Positions 22,555 to 33,794 of a stretch of 64,000 nucleotides of DNA are shown here, one piece after another. The notes beneath the pieces are model-generated. The model was not told the origin of the DNA and searched no databases. It saw nothing but the letters and a program-made list of their open reading frames with translations. The stretch covers positions 48,133,501 to 48,197,500 of the forward strand of contig NC_073628.1 in NCBI RefSeq assembly GCF_029407905.1, in the 5' to 3' direction. Numbering within the stretch: the stretch's first letter is position 1; every line of letters starts with the position of its first letter. The DNA comes from Bubalus kerabau (lineage: Eukaryota > Chordata > Mammalia > Artiodactyla > Bovidae). Both the position numbers and the translations under genes were made by a program.

Positions 22555-23550
22555 AAATCATTTATTCATCATTTAACAAATATGTAGTGGAATGTTGCAT
22601 TATATGAGCCACTGTTCAAATATTTATTTCAAAGCAATGATGAAAATAGAATTAACCCCATCCTCATGAAGATCACATTCCCTTGGGTGAGATATTTAAC
22701 AGAATAAAATAAAGAAATGCAAGATTATTATTTCTTATGCTATGATTTATGCAGGAAATAAACTGGTTAACAAGAAATAGAATACCTTGAAGTGGTTACT
22801 TTAGCAACACTAGTGTGTGATGTTACTCTTAAAAGAATTACATATGTTGATATCTGAAAATGAGGATGGACTAGCCTATAAACTGTTATGGGAGGGAATT
22901 TCTAGGTAAAAGAAGGATAAAAGCAAGCTTTTGGATGTAGAAAAAGGCTTAGTTGCTCTAGGGGAGGAAAAGAAGCTGATATGGTGAGAGAGAAATGATC
23001 CAGTTATAAAATGTGATGTCCGGGTAAGTAATGAGACATTGGATCACAATGGGACTTTGTAAATCATGGGAAAATATTAGGTTTAATTAAAAAAGCAATG
23101 TAATGAAGTTCTGGAGTTTTGTATCTAAATGAAACAACAAAGCAGCATAGTGTAATCAATGCTTTTGGAGATCATCTGGGCTGCTGGATAATGGATTCTA
23201 GTAATGACAGAGAGAAAATAGTGAGCATAGTTAGTTAGGAGATAATTGATTGTAAGAAACCAGACAGGATATGGGGCTTCCCTGATAGATCAGCTGGTAA
23301 AGAATCTGCCTGCAATGCAGGAGAGCTGAGTTTGATCCCAGGGTTGGGAAGATCCCCTGGAGGAGGGCATGGCAACCCATCCAATATTTTTACCTGGAGA
23401 ATCCCCATGAACAGAGGAGCCTGGCAGGCTACAGTTCATGAGGTCACATAGAGTCAGACACGACTGAGTGACTGAGCACAGCACAGACGTGAGGTGACAG
23501 CTGCCTGGGCTAAGGTGAGGCATTGAGATAAGGCAGTAGTGACGACTTAC
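22555..23550 (+). repeat. Ancient mammalian repeat (L2-like), split by a Bov-tA
   Basis: Collinear, highly diverged match to a long mammalian-wide repeat pattern: TTTAACAAATATGTAGTGG and CCATCCTCATGAAGATCACATTC at 22570-22680, GGGACTTTGTAAATCATGGG near 23050, CATCTGGGCTGCTGGATAATGG near 23173, resuming after the SINE with GCTGCCTGGGCTAAGG near 23500. Class (L2 versus other ancient family) is uncertain. Confidence 0.45.
23274..23490 (+). mobile_element. Bov-tA SINE
   Basis: Complete head and Bov-A unit, from GGGCTTCCCTGATAG to a GCACAGCACAG tail. Inserted in an ancient L2-like repeat. Confidence 0.92.
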
Positions 23551-24158
23551 AACTCTCATGACCCACCTGAGGCCAACTGGACCCAATAAGCTTGTTGGCT
23601 GCACAGTGAGATGGGTAAGGGTGTATAAAGGGGAAACCCTTGTCCACTATAGCAATATATTTTCAGACAAAGGAAAGGAAAAAGTGTAAGTCACTTCAAA
23701 ACCCAAAGCAATGATTATTAGTGGGAGGTAGTTGGATTTTGAAGCAGTATTAGTAAATAGAAATTTATAATGAATTCAGAACATTTAACCACACACTGGC
23801 CTGCCTATAAGTATCTTATCAGACATTAATGTTCCATGAAACACATTTATAGAGAATAACAATAGTTCTGAGGTACAATAAGCAAATCGGCTTGCTTTCC
23901 TTTTCAAATTTAAGATGTTGTGAAGACAGTGTGGAATAGTTTTCTACCACAAGGGCAGACATTCTGCATGTCTGTAATACTAAGCTGTTAAGAAACTTAA
24001 GACATTTAATTAAGAGTTGTCTAAATATTTTTTTCACATACCAGAAAATACAATCTTGTTAATAATTTGTTGAATATGGAGTAAAGAGAATATTTTCTTC
24101 TCTTCAGTTAACTCTTACCACATACCTGTTATTGGTAAAATTTCAGTTAGTAAGTCTT
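23551..24158. other. Unassigned DNA
   Basis: No recognised feature. Confidence 0.4.
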
Positions 24159-24170
24159 AAGAAGTTACTT

Positions 24171-24440
24171 TGGAGAAGGCAATGGCACCCCACTCCAGTA
24201 CTCTTGCCTGGAAAATCCCATGGACGGAGGAGCCTGGTAGGCTGCAGACCATGGGGTCGCGAAGAGTCGGACAAGACTGAGCAACTTCCCTTTCACTTTT
24301 CCCTTTCATGCAATGGAGAAGGAAATGGCAACCCATTCCAGTGTTCTTGCCTGGAGAATCCCAGGGACAGGGGAGCCTGGTGGGCCGCCGTCTATGGGGT
24401 CGCACAGAGTTGGACACAACTGAAGCTACTTAGCAGCAGC
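24171..24440 (+). mobile_element. BOV-A2 SINE with perfect 12-bp TSD
   Basis: Forward dimer with an AGCAGCAGC tail. Perfect 12-bp TSD AAGAAGTTACTT at 24159-24170 and 24441-24452. Both units are close to the pattern shared by the other BOV-A2 copies here, suggesting a comparatively young insertion. Confidence 0.95.
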
Positions 24441-24452
24441 AAGAAGTTACTT

Positions 24453-24893
24453 CTTGCCACAAATTCTGCATAGGAAGTGCATTTTGTAAGCTTCTTTCTG
24501 ATCTCACCTCATCTGAATACACAAAATCTCTTTGCCAATAGTCAAGATTGATGATCTATGTTAGAAGACACGGAATCCATACTTTCCTCCAACTCTACTC
24601 TGTTTAATGACTAGACTACATAATTCCTGCCCTATCTGTCTCTCAAGTTCATGTCAGTGATTACAGAGAGTGTAGAGAAAATATCAGAAATCCAGTGCTA
24701 CAAAAATCGGCTCATGATTCTTGTCACCCAACAAGTGAGCCATTAGAGTCACCTTAAAATAAAAGAACATTTCATTGTTTCAACAGGAGACAGTGTGCTC
24801 TCCATGTGTCTGTGACTTTCTGCCAGTGTTGTGACACAATTAATCCAGAGACTTGAATCTAAACTTCCTCACAAATTCTAATTAACATGTACT
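24453..24893. other. Unassigned DNA
   Basis: No recognised repeat; mixed composition; no supported exon. Confidence 0.4.
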
Positions 24894-24906
24894 CAATGCA
24901 TTAAAG

Positions 24907-25120
24907 GCTGCCCAGGTAGCTCAGATAGTAAAGCATCTGCCTACAATGCAGGAGACCTGGGTTCATTCCCTGGGTCAGGAAGATCCCTTGGAGAAGGAAA
25001 TGGCAACCCACTCCAGTATTTTTGCCTGGAGAATCTCATGGATGGAGGAGCTTGGTGGGCTACAGTCCATGGAGTCGCAAAGAGTCAGACACGACTGAGC
25101 GACTTCACTTCACTTCACTT
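24907..25120 (+). mobile_element. Bov-tA SINE with 13-bp TSD
   Basis: Head from GCTGCCCAGGTAGCTC, Bov-A unit, then a CACTT-repeat tail. TSD of 13 bp with one mismatch at 24894-24906 and 25121-25133. Confidence 0.93.
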
Positions 25121-25133
25121 CAATCCATTAAAG

Positions 25134-25837
25134 TTTCCATTCATTTTTTCATGTATTCATACATTAAACCTGTAAAGTAATAGGGACGATTTTGCAGTTT
25201 TTGAGAGCATAAAAGATCAAAAAAGAAAATGAATTTTCCCTGGACCATTCCCCACTCTCTTCCCCCCCCCCCCCACAAAAAGCTCTTGTTTTCCTATAAG
25301 GTAATTGATATCTGAATCTAATACAAACTATAAATACAATATTCGGTATGGAATATGAATATTTATCAATGAGGAAAAAACAAAACAATTTTTAAAATTA
25401 AAAGACTGACAAATACTATCGTGATAAAAAAAAAAAAACATAGAATGGTAACATGATATTTTCAGAAATTACTGCTTGACACACTTCTCTAATACATTTT
25501 TCCTGATTTTTTCCTGTTTATTTTTTTTTTTTTATCATTTATCCATATGGCAAATATTTCAAAGTTTCTCAGGAGTAAACTAAAAGATCATTCAAACTTT
25601 CCTTTAGCGTTTTGACCAAACTGGCTTATTGATATTTAAATATTTATTTGCCAAGGCAAAAAGGAAAGACTTTGTCTCAGCATTTCAGAAGTCTGGTAGG
25701 AGGTAGGTATTGTGAAACTAGCAAAAACGGGAATAAGAGTGGACATGTCGCATGGTTTAAACTTACAAAATAAAAAAAAAAAAAAACTGTATATGTACAC
25801 AGTGGACAAAATCACATACCTTATGACAACTTAACTT
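25134..25837. other. Unassigned DNA rich in homopolymer runs
   Basis: Contains a C13 run (25262-25274), an A run (about 25426-25438), a T run (about 25521-25533) and an A run (about 25771-25785). No interspersed repeat recognised. Confidence 0.5.
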
Positions 25838-26012
25838 TACAAGCTGGAAGGAATTACTATTTTCTTTATTTAATAGATCAGAACACTGGGGCTTAGAAAT
25901 GTTAATTTGCCAATATGCACAAGATTACTACTGATACATGTGGAATTCATGTCCATGTTTCCTGACTGAAAAGCTCAGGCTCATCCACTCTACCATTATG
26001 TTGCTTCTTGAT
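25838..26012 (+). repeat. MIR SINE fragment
   Basis: Follows the MIR core in order: TACTATTTTCTTTATTTAATAG, GAACACTGGGGCTTAGAAATG, AATTTGCC, GCACAAGATTAC, CTCAGGCTCATCCACTCTACC. Diverged, as expected for an ancient tRNA-derived mammalian SINE. Confidence 0.75.
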
Positions 26013-27935
26013 GTAGGTAATTAAAAGGAAGGGGAGGGGCATCTTATTTAGAAAGGAGTGAACTGAAGCACCCCATTTCTCATATTCAAATATTCATCTT
26101 TCTTTGGAGCTCACTGCCTATGCTTTTGTGCTGCAGTGAGGGTGAGACATCCGTGCCTTTCATGGCATCACTGGGCCATGCGTGTCCTCTTTGGTAGGCA
26201 AGACCGGATGTTTCCTATACTATTTCGACTACCGTTAGTTCTTTTTTCATATTCTGTCATTTTGATTTTTGATGCAGTGACTTTTATCTTTGACAGTAAG
26301 AACAAGTGTGTATTCTACAATCTCAAATGACCTAGATTCATATTTCTGGGAAGCTTGGCGTTTCCCAGGAGTATCTCTTTGATAGAAATGTAGTCCATTT
26401 AAAATACCTCTTTTATGTTTACTAATTGGCCACAGCCAGGGCTGTGCTAAATAACAACCACATTGCTTGAATTAAAAAAAAAAAAATCCATTTTGTCTTG
26501 GTGAGACAGAAATCCCTATATACACATGAATTAAATGTATAATAAACACAGAGAGGAAGAAAGTAATTTTTCAAGGAAGTAAACTCTGAAACTATTTTAT
26601 ACTTTTCAGGGGAATATTTTCATTAATCATAAACATTATATATCATTTCTCAAATCATTGTGTTTAGTTAATCTTATTTTCTTAAAGTCCTTTTAGGATA
26701 TTTGAAGAGAGACTTTGAAGTCTCCTTTACAAAATGCTTACATTTTCCATTTCCTTATGTTTTAGCTTTTCTCATTTACTCTTGCATTTATAATTGATAT
26801 TTTCCATGGCAATATCATTTAAAGCTGAATTTCTCTCTAGGGATTTATCTTCACTGACTACATAAGAGTCTTAAGTATTATATAAAACATTTTTCTATCA
26901 GTATTGTATAGACCTAAAAATATCTGAATGTTTTAGAGCTACTGAAATTTTGAGAATTTTCTCTTACTTAACAAGTAAGAGAAAATAGTTCAAGGAAAAG
27001 GATATTATTATTTAAACCAATATAGTGTACCATGAGTAACACTGTACAAGGCCAAAGTAAAAACTTGGTAAAAAAATTATAAAAATATCATATGAGCAGA
27101 TGGAAGAAAGGGATTACTTGTTATTAACAATTTTATTCTGTTGGCAATAAACTTTATTAGCCATAGAAATTCGTTGATTAAAGGGGTTACCCTGTCAAAC
27201 TTGCTATGTAGAAATTCAGTCAGAAAGAAGTTATAGCAAGAGGAAAACAGGGAGTGAATTGAGAAAATCAGTATGGAGCTTAGATGTTGTATGATGAAGA
27301 CAAACACCTCAACCAGATAAAATGAAACATTTTGCTGAGCTCTTTCGGCTTGCTGACCTTGTCAGTACATTTATATCTTTCACTAAAATTTGGGTAATGT
27401 TCTACAATTGTTTCTTCAGTAATTTTTTTAAACCCCATTGTTGCATTTTGTACACTCTTGTATCTTGTACTGGCATTTCTTGGCTACCAAAGTCATGTTC
27501 ATATTTTGTACATAAGAGGTCATAAATAATCCTGATTCCTTTAATTCATATAAAAATGTAATGTGAATAATATTGCTCTCATTTTTTAATATACTTGGTT
27601 TGGAAAACTAATTCTAGTGCTGACTGGCTATATTTTCCCAGTTGCATGAAATTTCTAAAACTTTTTCTCACAATTATAAAGTAGGAACACTCATACTTTT
27701 CTCAGAAAAATATATAAGGCATGTATGATAGTGATAGTTATATGAACTACCCTCTCTCTAATCATATATATATATATATATGATTAAATCTTAAATCAAA
27801 TTTTAAAGTCACCATTAGGCCAAAACTTGACTCCTAATTCTGTATGATCTTTTCAGAGTATCAAGCTTCATTTTTACCTATTTAGATTTTTTTTTCAACT
27901 CTGGAAGAACCAACACTGAATTTTAATAGTTTCTG
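26013..27935. other. Unassigned AT-rich DNA
   Basis: No interspersed repeat recognised over about 1.9 kb. Holds an A12 run near 26476 and a perfect 28-bp palindrome with an AT core at 27759-27786. Short frames (64-76 residues) show no known domain. Confidence 0.45.
27759..27786. repeat. Perfect AT palindrome, 28 bp
   Basis: TAATCA, then (TA)n, then TGATTA; each base pairs with its mirror partner. Probably a (TA)n microsatellite with symmetrical edges. Confidence 0.9.
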
Positions 27936-27945
27936 ACATACTACT

Positions 27946-28141
27946 GGGCTTCCCAGGTGGTGCTACTGGTAAAGAATCCACCTTCCAATGCAGGAGACAT
28001 AAGAGATGTGGGTTCGATCCCTGGGTCATCCAGTATTCTTGTCTAGAGAATCCCATGGACAGAAGAGCCTAGCAGACTACAATCTGTGGGGTCACAAAGA
28101 GTCAGACATAACTGAAGTGACTGAGCACGCACACACACACT
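27946..28141 (+). mobile_element. Bov-tA SINE with 10-bp TSD
   Basis: Head with an intact B box (GGTTCGATCC at about 28011-28020), a Bov-A unit with an internal gap after GGGTC, and a (CA)n tail. Perfect 10-bp TSD ACATACTACT at 27936-27945 and 28142-28151. Confidence 0.93.
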
Positions 28142-28151
28142 ACATACTACT

Positions 28152-29239
28152 ATAATTTTAAGTTTAAAAATTCTATGACTCTCAATTACTTTAGTAAAGT
28201 AAGGTCAAATCATGTCTCCTTGCTGCTGGAATGGTAACTAAATTTAATACGTATAACATGGTGGAATATTCCTGGTACATAATAATGCTAGTTTACATTC
28301 TTGAATTTTCATATAAATCCTTAAAAACATTTGCAAAGTATTTTTCACCACCCTGTACTTCACTGAATATTTATTTTACCTGTGTTGTGATTCATATCAC
28401 GTGATTCTTCAACCAGGGTTTATACCACACTATATTATGTTTGCCTGTAAGGCCAAATTATTTCCCAATTATGTGACTGGTTGTTGGAGCAAATAGGTGA
28501 GCAACACTCTAGGATTTCTTTTTCGTATAGATATTCTCTGTCAGATAGAGCATGTAACAGTGCTATTACGATAAACTCAGATTTGAGCTGACTATGCTTA
28601 AAACCAGTATATACAAATATGTTCTCCCTCTGGCAGAGTAATATGTATTAAAAGCAGGCCAAGCTGGGCATATCTCTTTCCATGTTCCAGTAGATGGGTA
28701 TAGCATTTGAAAGATTTAAATGAATCCTCAGGAGCAATCATCTTCTAGGTAAAAGCTGTGTCTTCTTAATGTCCCTAAAAGTTTTCTCATTTCCCCCACC
28801 ATCTAAAGAACAATTTACATTGAGATTAGGTTGATGCTGCCAGACAAGTCAGAGAGCATCTGAGGTTTTCATTTCAGGCTGTTTCTCTGAGTTAAACCGA
28901 GTGATATAGTTCGAGCTTCAGGTATAATCTGCTATTTTTTTCACTTAAGAGTACTTAAAAAATACAAAGGCCTAATATTTCTTTTCCTTATTTAAAACAG
29001 AAAGAAAATCTCAAATATAGATGTTAGCTTTCTTTGCCAGCAGAAAACCTTCACATTTAAAGTATCAACTTAAAAATAAGTCTTCCATATATATTTTAGT
29101 TCAAATTTTCAGTGTAAGAATATTTAATCCCCAAACATAGCTGCACCACTTTTAAACACTGTTATAACTTGGAAAATGCCAAAGATAAAACTAAACAAGC
29201 TGAATAATGATAATAATAGTGATGATAGCAGAAATGATG
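28152..29239. other. Unassigned DNA
   Basis: No recognised repeat or exon; mixed to AT-rich composition. Confidence 0.4.
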
Positions 29240-29323
29240 TGCTGTGCTGTGCACACTCAGTCGTATCTGACTTTTTGTGTCCCCATGGCCTATAGTTCAG
29301 GATCCTCTGTCCATGGAATGGAC
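29240..29323 (-). mobile_element. Bov-A fragment, reversed
   Basis: About 84 bp of a reversed Bov-A unit (CACTCAGTCGTATCTGAC to CTCTGTCCATGGAATGG). Too short to tell Bov-tA from another Bov-A carrier. Confidence 0.8.
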
Positions 29324-30003
29324 AGTGGAAATTGTGCATGATAACTTATCCAGGATCTATTGAGATCATATGAGAAAGTCAGACTTTTTCCTTAAGAAAC
29401 ACATTTAAGATATACATGCAAACGGCATGTGTAAAATATATTCATTACATAATACAGAAAAGTCTAAAGTTAGAAGAAATTTTCAGAAGATAGAGCATGC
29501 AAAGACTGAAGAAAGCAGGATTGTATAATTAGATACCTCTGTGTTCAAAAGTAACCCTAATATGTGCTGCTTTTTGGAAATTTAAGTAAGGAGATCAATT
29601 TCTCTGATCATAATTTGGCCCAAGATAAAGAGGAAGAGGAAGAAGAAAGGAAAATGGGGGAAAAGAAGCAGAAGAAGAAGGAGACAGAATATGATATTTA
29701 GCTTGAATGGTTGTTTTGAAATGTGATCATTTATAGGAAGTTGCGTGGTATAATAACTAGTACATAGAGATTAAATAGTATTTATTAAAATCACTTGCCA
29801 CTATGTGGTTTAAGAAAATTATGTGAAGAAGATGGCATATAAATTTAACTGTACAGTGAATAGGATTTATACATGTAAAAATAGAAAAACAAAAGTTCTA
29901 TAAGCAGACAGAAACAAGATAGTGAATGCTACAAAAAGAGTAAAGAAGTGAGTGAATTTATTCTGCTATTGTATCAAAGTGACAGTGAAGTCGCTAAAAG
30001 ATT
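29324..30003. other. Unassigned DNA with purine tract
   Basis: No recognised repeat apart from a GA-rich stretch at about 29625-29690 made of GAAGAGGAAGAAG-type words. Confidence 0.45.
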
Positions 30004-30186
30004 GCACTGGGACGACCCAGAGGGATGGTATGGGGAGGGAGGAGGGAGGAGGGTTCAGGATGGGGAACACATGTGTACCTGTGGTGGATTCATTTTGATA
30101 TTTGGCAAAACTAATACAATTATGTAAAGTTTAAAAATAAAATAAAATAAAAAATAAATAAATAAATAAAAATTTAAAAAAAAATT
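30004..30186 (+). mobile_element. L1 3' end, forward
   Basis: Bovine-type L1 3' UTR: GCACTGGGACGACCCAGAGG, the GGGAGGAGGG tract, TTTGGCAAAACTAATAC, then AAATAAAATAAAAT and (AAAT)n tail. Heavily 5'-truncated; TSD not resolved. Confidence 0.92.
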
Positions 30187-30440
30187 ACTTCTCACTCACC
30201 ATTACCATTCCTGTCGGAAACTATCATGTGTATGTTGCCTATAATCATACTTATTTTTATACTTTATTATGAAATTGGTGAATATTTAACATGTATCACA
30301 CTGAATAAATGACATTTATTAGAAAAAAAAAAGATTGGTATTAAGTGTTAAATCTGCAAAGGCGTATTGAGGTAAAATTATTTTTAACTTAAAAATGAGG
30401 ATAAGGATTATAAAAAATGTTTTATATTAAAAAGTGGGGT

Positions 30441-32365
30441 TACAAAAATCTTCAATAAACTATTAGCAAACCAATATCAACAATACATTAAAGAATCATC
30501 CACCATGATCAAATGAGACTTAGTCCAGAGGTGCGGGGAAATCAATATCCACATATCAATCAGCATGATCCATCACATCAGCAAAATGCATAGCAAATTA
30601 TGTGATCATCTTAGATGCAGAAAAAGCATTTGACAAAGCTCAGTATCCATTTATGAGAAAAGTCTTCAACAATGTGTGTAGAGAGGGAATATAAAGGTCA
30701 TATATGACAAACCCACAGTTAACATAATTCTCAATGGAAAAAAAGCTGAAAGGTTTTCCTCCAAGATCAGGAACAAAGCAAAAATGCTCACTCTCACAAC
30801 TTTTATTCAACATGATATTGAAAGTCCTAGCCAGGGCAATCAGACATGAGAAATAAACAAACAGCATCCAAACTGGAAAGAAAGAAAGAAATAAAACTGT
30901 CACTATTTGCAGATTGCATGATACTATACATAGAAAACCTTAAAGACTCTACCAAAAAAATCAGAACTAATAAATGAATTCAGTAAAGCTTCAGGATGAA
31001 AAATTGATATACAGAGACATACTATATCTTATATATAGTATATAGACATGCTGTATACTAACTGCAAACTATCAGAGAGAGAGAAATTAAAAACAGTCTC
31101 AATTAATACTGCATCAAAAGAGCAAAATGATAAAGCTAAATAAGGAGATAAAAGAGCTGTATTCTGAAAGTTATAAAACTTTAATGGAAGAAATTAAAGA
31201 TAATACAAATAAATGGAGAGATATATCTGGTGCTGGAAGTAAGTCCAATGCTGTAAAGAATAATATTGTATAGGAACATGGAATGTTAGATCTATGAATC
31301 AAGGCAAATTGGAAGTGGTCAAGCAGGAAATGACAAGAGTGAACATCGAAATTTTAGGAATCAGCGAACTAAAATGGGCTGGAATAGGTGAATTTAACTC
31401 AGATGACCATTATATCTACTACTGTGGGCAAGAATCTCTTAGAAGAAATGGAGTAGCCCTTAGAGTCAACAAAAGAGTCCAAAATGCAGTACTTGCGTGC
31501 AATCTCAAAAATGACAGAATGATCTCTGTTCATTTCCAAGGCAAAGCATTCAATAACACAGTAATCCAAGTCTATGCCACAACCAGTAATCCTGAAGGAG
31601 CTGAAGATGAACATTTCTAAGAAGACCTATAAGACCTTCTAGAACTAACACACAAAAAAGATGTCCTTTTTATCACAGGGAACGGGAATGCAAAAATAGG
31701 AAGTCAAGAGATACCTGGAATAACAGACAAATTTGGCCTTAGAGTACACAATGAAACAGGGCAAAGGTTAAAACAGGACAAAGTTTTTCCAAGAGAAAGC
31801 ACTAGTCATAGCAAACACCCTCTTCCAACAACACTAAAGACTCTACATATGGACATCACCAGATGGTCAATACCAAAATCAGATTGCTTATATTCTTTGC
31901 AGCCAAAAATGAAGAAGCTCTATACAGTCAGCACAAACAAGACTGGGAGCTGACTGTGGCTCAGATCATGAAATATTTATTGCCAAATTCAGACTTAAAT
32001 TGAAGAAAGTAGGGAAAACCACTAGACCTCTCAGGTATGACCTAAATCAAATCCCTTATGATTACACAGTGGAAGTGAGAAATAGATCCAAGGGACTAGA
32101 TCTGATAGACAGAATGCCTGATTAACTATGGACAGGTTCATGACATTATACAGGAGGCAGTGATTAAGACCAACCCTAAGAAAAGAAATTCAACAAGGCA
32201 AAATGGTATCCTGAGAATTAGACATGACTTAGCAACTGAACTGAACTGAACTGAGTGGCTGAAATGAAGTGAACCATACTCATAGAGGGAAGAATTAATA
32301 TTGGTAACATTTCCATAATATCCAAAGTAATCTACAGATTCTGTGTCATCCCTATTAAAATAGCC

Positions 32366-32368
<3 letters not shown>
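30441..32368 (+). repeat. L1 ORF2 fragment carrying a BovB insertion
   Basis: Forward L1 ORF2 RT-domain sequence at 30441-31225, resuming at about 32263-32368 (GGAAGAATTAATATTGG, ATCTACAGATTC). The RT active-site segment reads F-A-D-C instead of the L1 F-A-D-D (about 30903-30914), and many stops and frameshifts interrupt it. The interruption by BovB is collinear, so the L1 is the older host. The right edge ends in (TA)n. Confidence 0.88.
31226..32262 (+). mobile_element. Internally deleted BovB (endonuclease end joined to 3' tail)
   Basis: 5' part of BovB from the end of its 5' UTR (GTGCTGGAAGTAAGTCC) through the APE-type endonuclease region, then an abrupt jump near 32213 to the 3' tail (GACTTAGCAACTGAACTGAAC). 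The linker, RT and C-terminal region are absent. A 108-codon frame (31294-31620) begins MNQGKLEVVKQEM and keeps ILGISELKW, with the endonuclease glutamate. The later G-D-W-N motif reads G-N-G-N (about 31680), so a catalytic Asp is lost. CGSDHE codons survive near 31963 in another frame. Inactive. Confidence 0.88.

Positions 32369-32402
<34 letters not shown>
32369..32402. repeat. (TA)n, left array
   Basis: Uninterrupted (TA)n directly left of a Bov-tA; a matching array lies directly to its right. Confidence 0.95.
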
Positions 32403-32407
<5 letters not shown>

Positions 32408-32613
32408 TCCCTGGTGGCTCAGAGGTTAAAGTGTCTGCCTGCAATGTGGGAGACCTGGGTTGGATCCCTGGGTCGGGAAGATCCCCTGGAGAAGGAAATG
32501 GCAACCCACTCCAGTGTTCTTGCCTGGAGAATCCCATGGACAGGGGAGCCTGGTGGGCTACAGTCCATGGGGTCACAAAGAGTCAGACACAACTGAGTGA
32601 CTTCACTTCTTCA

Positions 32614-32616
<3 letters not shown>
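32403..32616 (+). mobile_element. Bov-tA SINE inside a (TA)n array
   Basis: Complete head (CTTCCCTGGTGGCTCAG), B-box-like GGGTTGGATCC, a Bov-A unit close to the pattern seen in other copies, tail CTTCACTTCTTCACC. (TA)n on both sides suggests insertion into a dinucleotide array, possibly duplicating part of it. Confidence 0.94.

Positions 32617-32657
<41 letters not shown>
32617..32657. repeat. (TA)n, right array
   Basis: Second (TA)n array, on the right side of the SINE. Confidence 0.95.
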
Positions 32658-32659
<2 letters not shown>

Positions 32660-32662
<3 letters not shown>

Positions 32663-32760
32663 TTTGATGCCATCACTGACTCAACAGACATGAACTTGGG
32701 CAAACTCCAGGAGATGGTGAAGGACAGGGAAGCCTGGCATGCTACAGTCCATGGGTTTGC
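32660..32760 (+). mobile_element. BovB 3' fragment
   Basis: About 100 bp of the BovB 3' end (GATGCCATCACTGACTC to CAGTCCATGGGTTTGC), lacking the terminal GAACT tail. Confidence 0.8.
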
Positions 32761-32781
32761 ATATTCCCATGCTCTGAATAT

Positions 32782-32982
32782 GTGTTAGCGTCTCAGTCAT
32801 GTCTGACTTTTTGGCCTCCATGGACTGTAGCCTGTCAGACTTCTCTGCCCATAGGATTCTCCAGGCAAGAATACTGGCGTGGGTAGCCATTCCCTTCTCC
32901 AGGGGATCTCTTTGACCCAGGGATCAAACCCAGGTCTCCCTTACCATGGGCAAATGCCTTGCCATCTGAGCCACTAGGGAAG
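32782..32982 (-). mobile_element. Bov-tA SINE
   Basis: Reversed Bov-A unit and tRNA-like head ending CCACTAGGGAAG. Complete, moderately diverged. Confidence 0.9.
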
Positions 32983-33794
32983 ATTAGAGGACAGTTTGAG
33001 CATAATGCATAGTTGTGTTTGCAGTCTCAGAAGTGAGAAACAATAGAAAAATTCAAAAACTGCATCCAACTAAACCAAACCAAATAGAAATACAGAATAA
33101 ACCAGACAGAACAAAACCGAATAGGAATACAGGAAAACACATCTCACACATCTACCATGTTACTCAAGTTAACAAGTAGGCTATGAGTCACACCTACCTG
33201 CATCCACTGTTTGTAACTTTATAATCAGATAACCTTCCATCCACTACTTCACAATAACAATCTGCGGCAGTTAATGCTCACCTCTACAAGTAAACTTCAA
33301 GTGTTTTTCAAGTTAAAGTATCACATTTATAGTTATATATATTTTAAGTACTTAAACATATGTAAAATTGCATTATTCTTTTTTCCCTATATTTTTATAT
33401 ATTACTGATGATGTTCTTGAGTGTTTTCTTCATAAATCCTTTCTACACAACCCTTTGGTTTTTACTGAGTGATTTTGTGTAAAAGAATGCTTTAGAAATA
33501 ACTATGTTGTTTTATAACTTTAAAAGATTTTATAGAAAATATTTTAATTTTGCCAGATTTTTTTGTATATTTAAAGCAATTCTAACTAAAATATCAGCAG
33601 AGTTTGTGTGCACATGCTTGTGCTGATATGTGTGTGTATGTAAATTAGAAAGCCATTATAAATTTATACAGTAATGCAAAGTTTTAAGGCCATGTCCAAA
33701 AAGAAAAAGCAGGAAGGCCACTGTGCATGGTGTCAACAGTTGTTACAAATCAGAAATAATTTCTGATTCAAAGAAAGAAATTACTTTGCATAGA
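32983..33794. other. Unassigned AT-rich DNA
   Basis: No recognised repeat; (TG)n-like stretch near 33603-33640. Confidence 0.4.

Noticed and set aside
25262..25274. C13 run as a possible regulatory or quadruplex site
   Set aside because: An isolated single C tract without further G/C runs; a microsatellite-type homopolymer is enough.
28000..28025. tRNA gene suggested by an intact B box
   Set aside because: It is the tRNA-Glu-derived head of a Bov-tA SINE; no cloverleaf acceptor stem and the Bov-A body follows.
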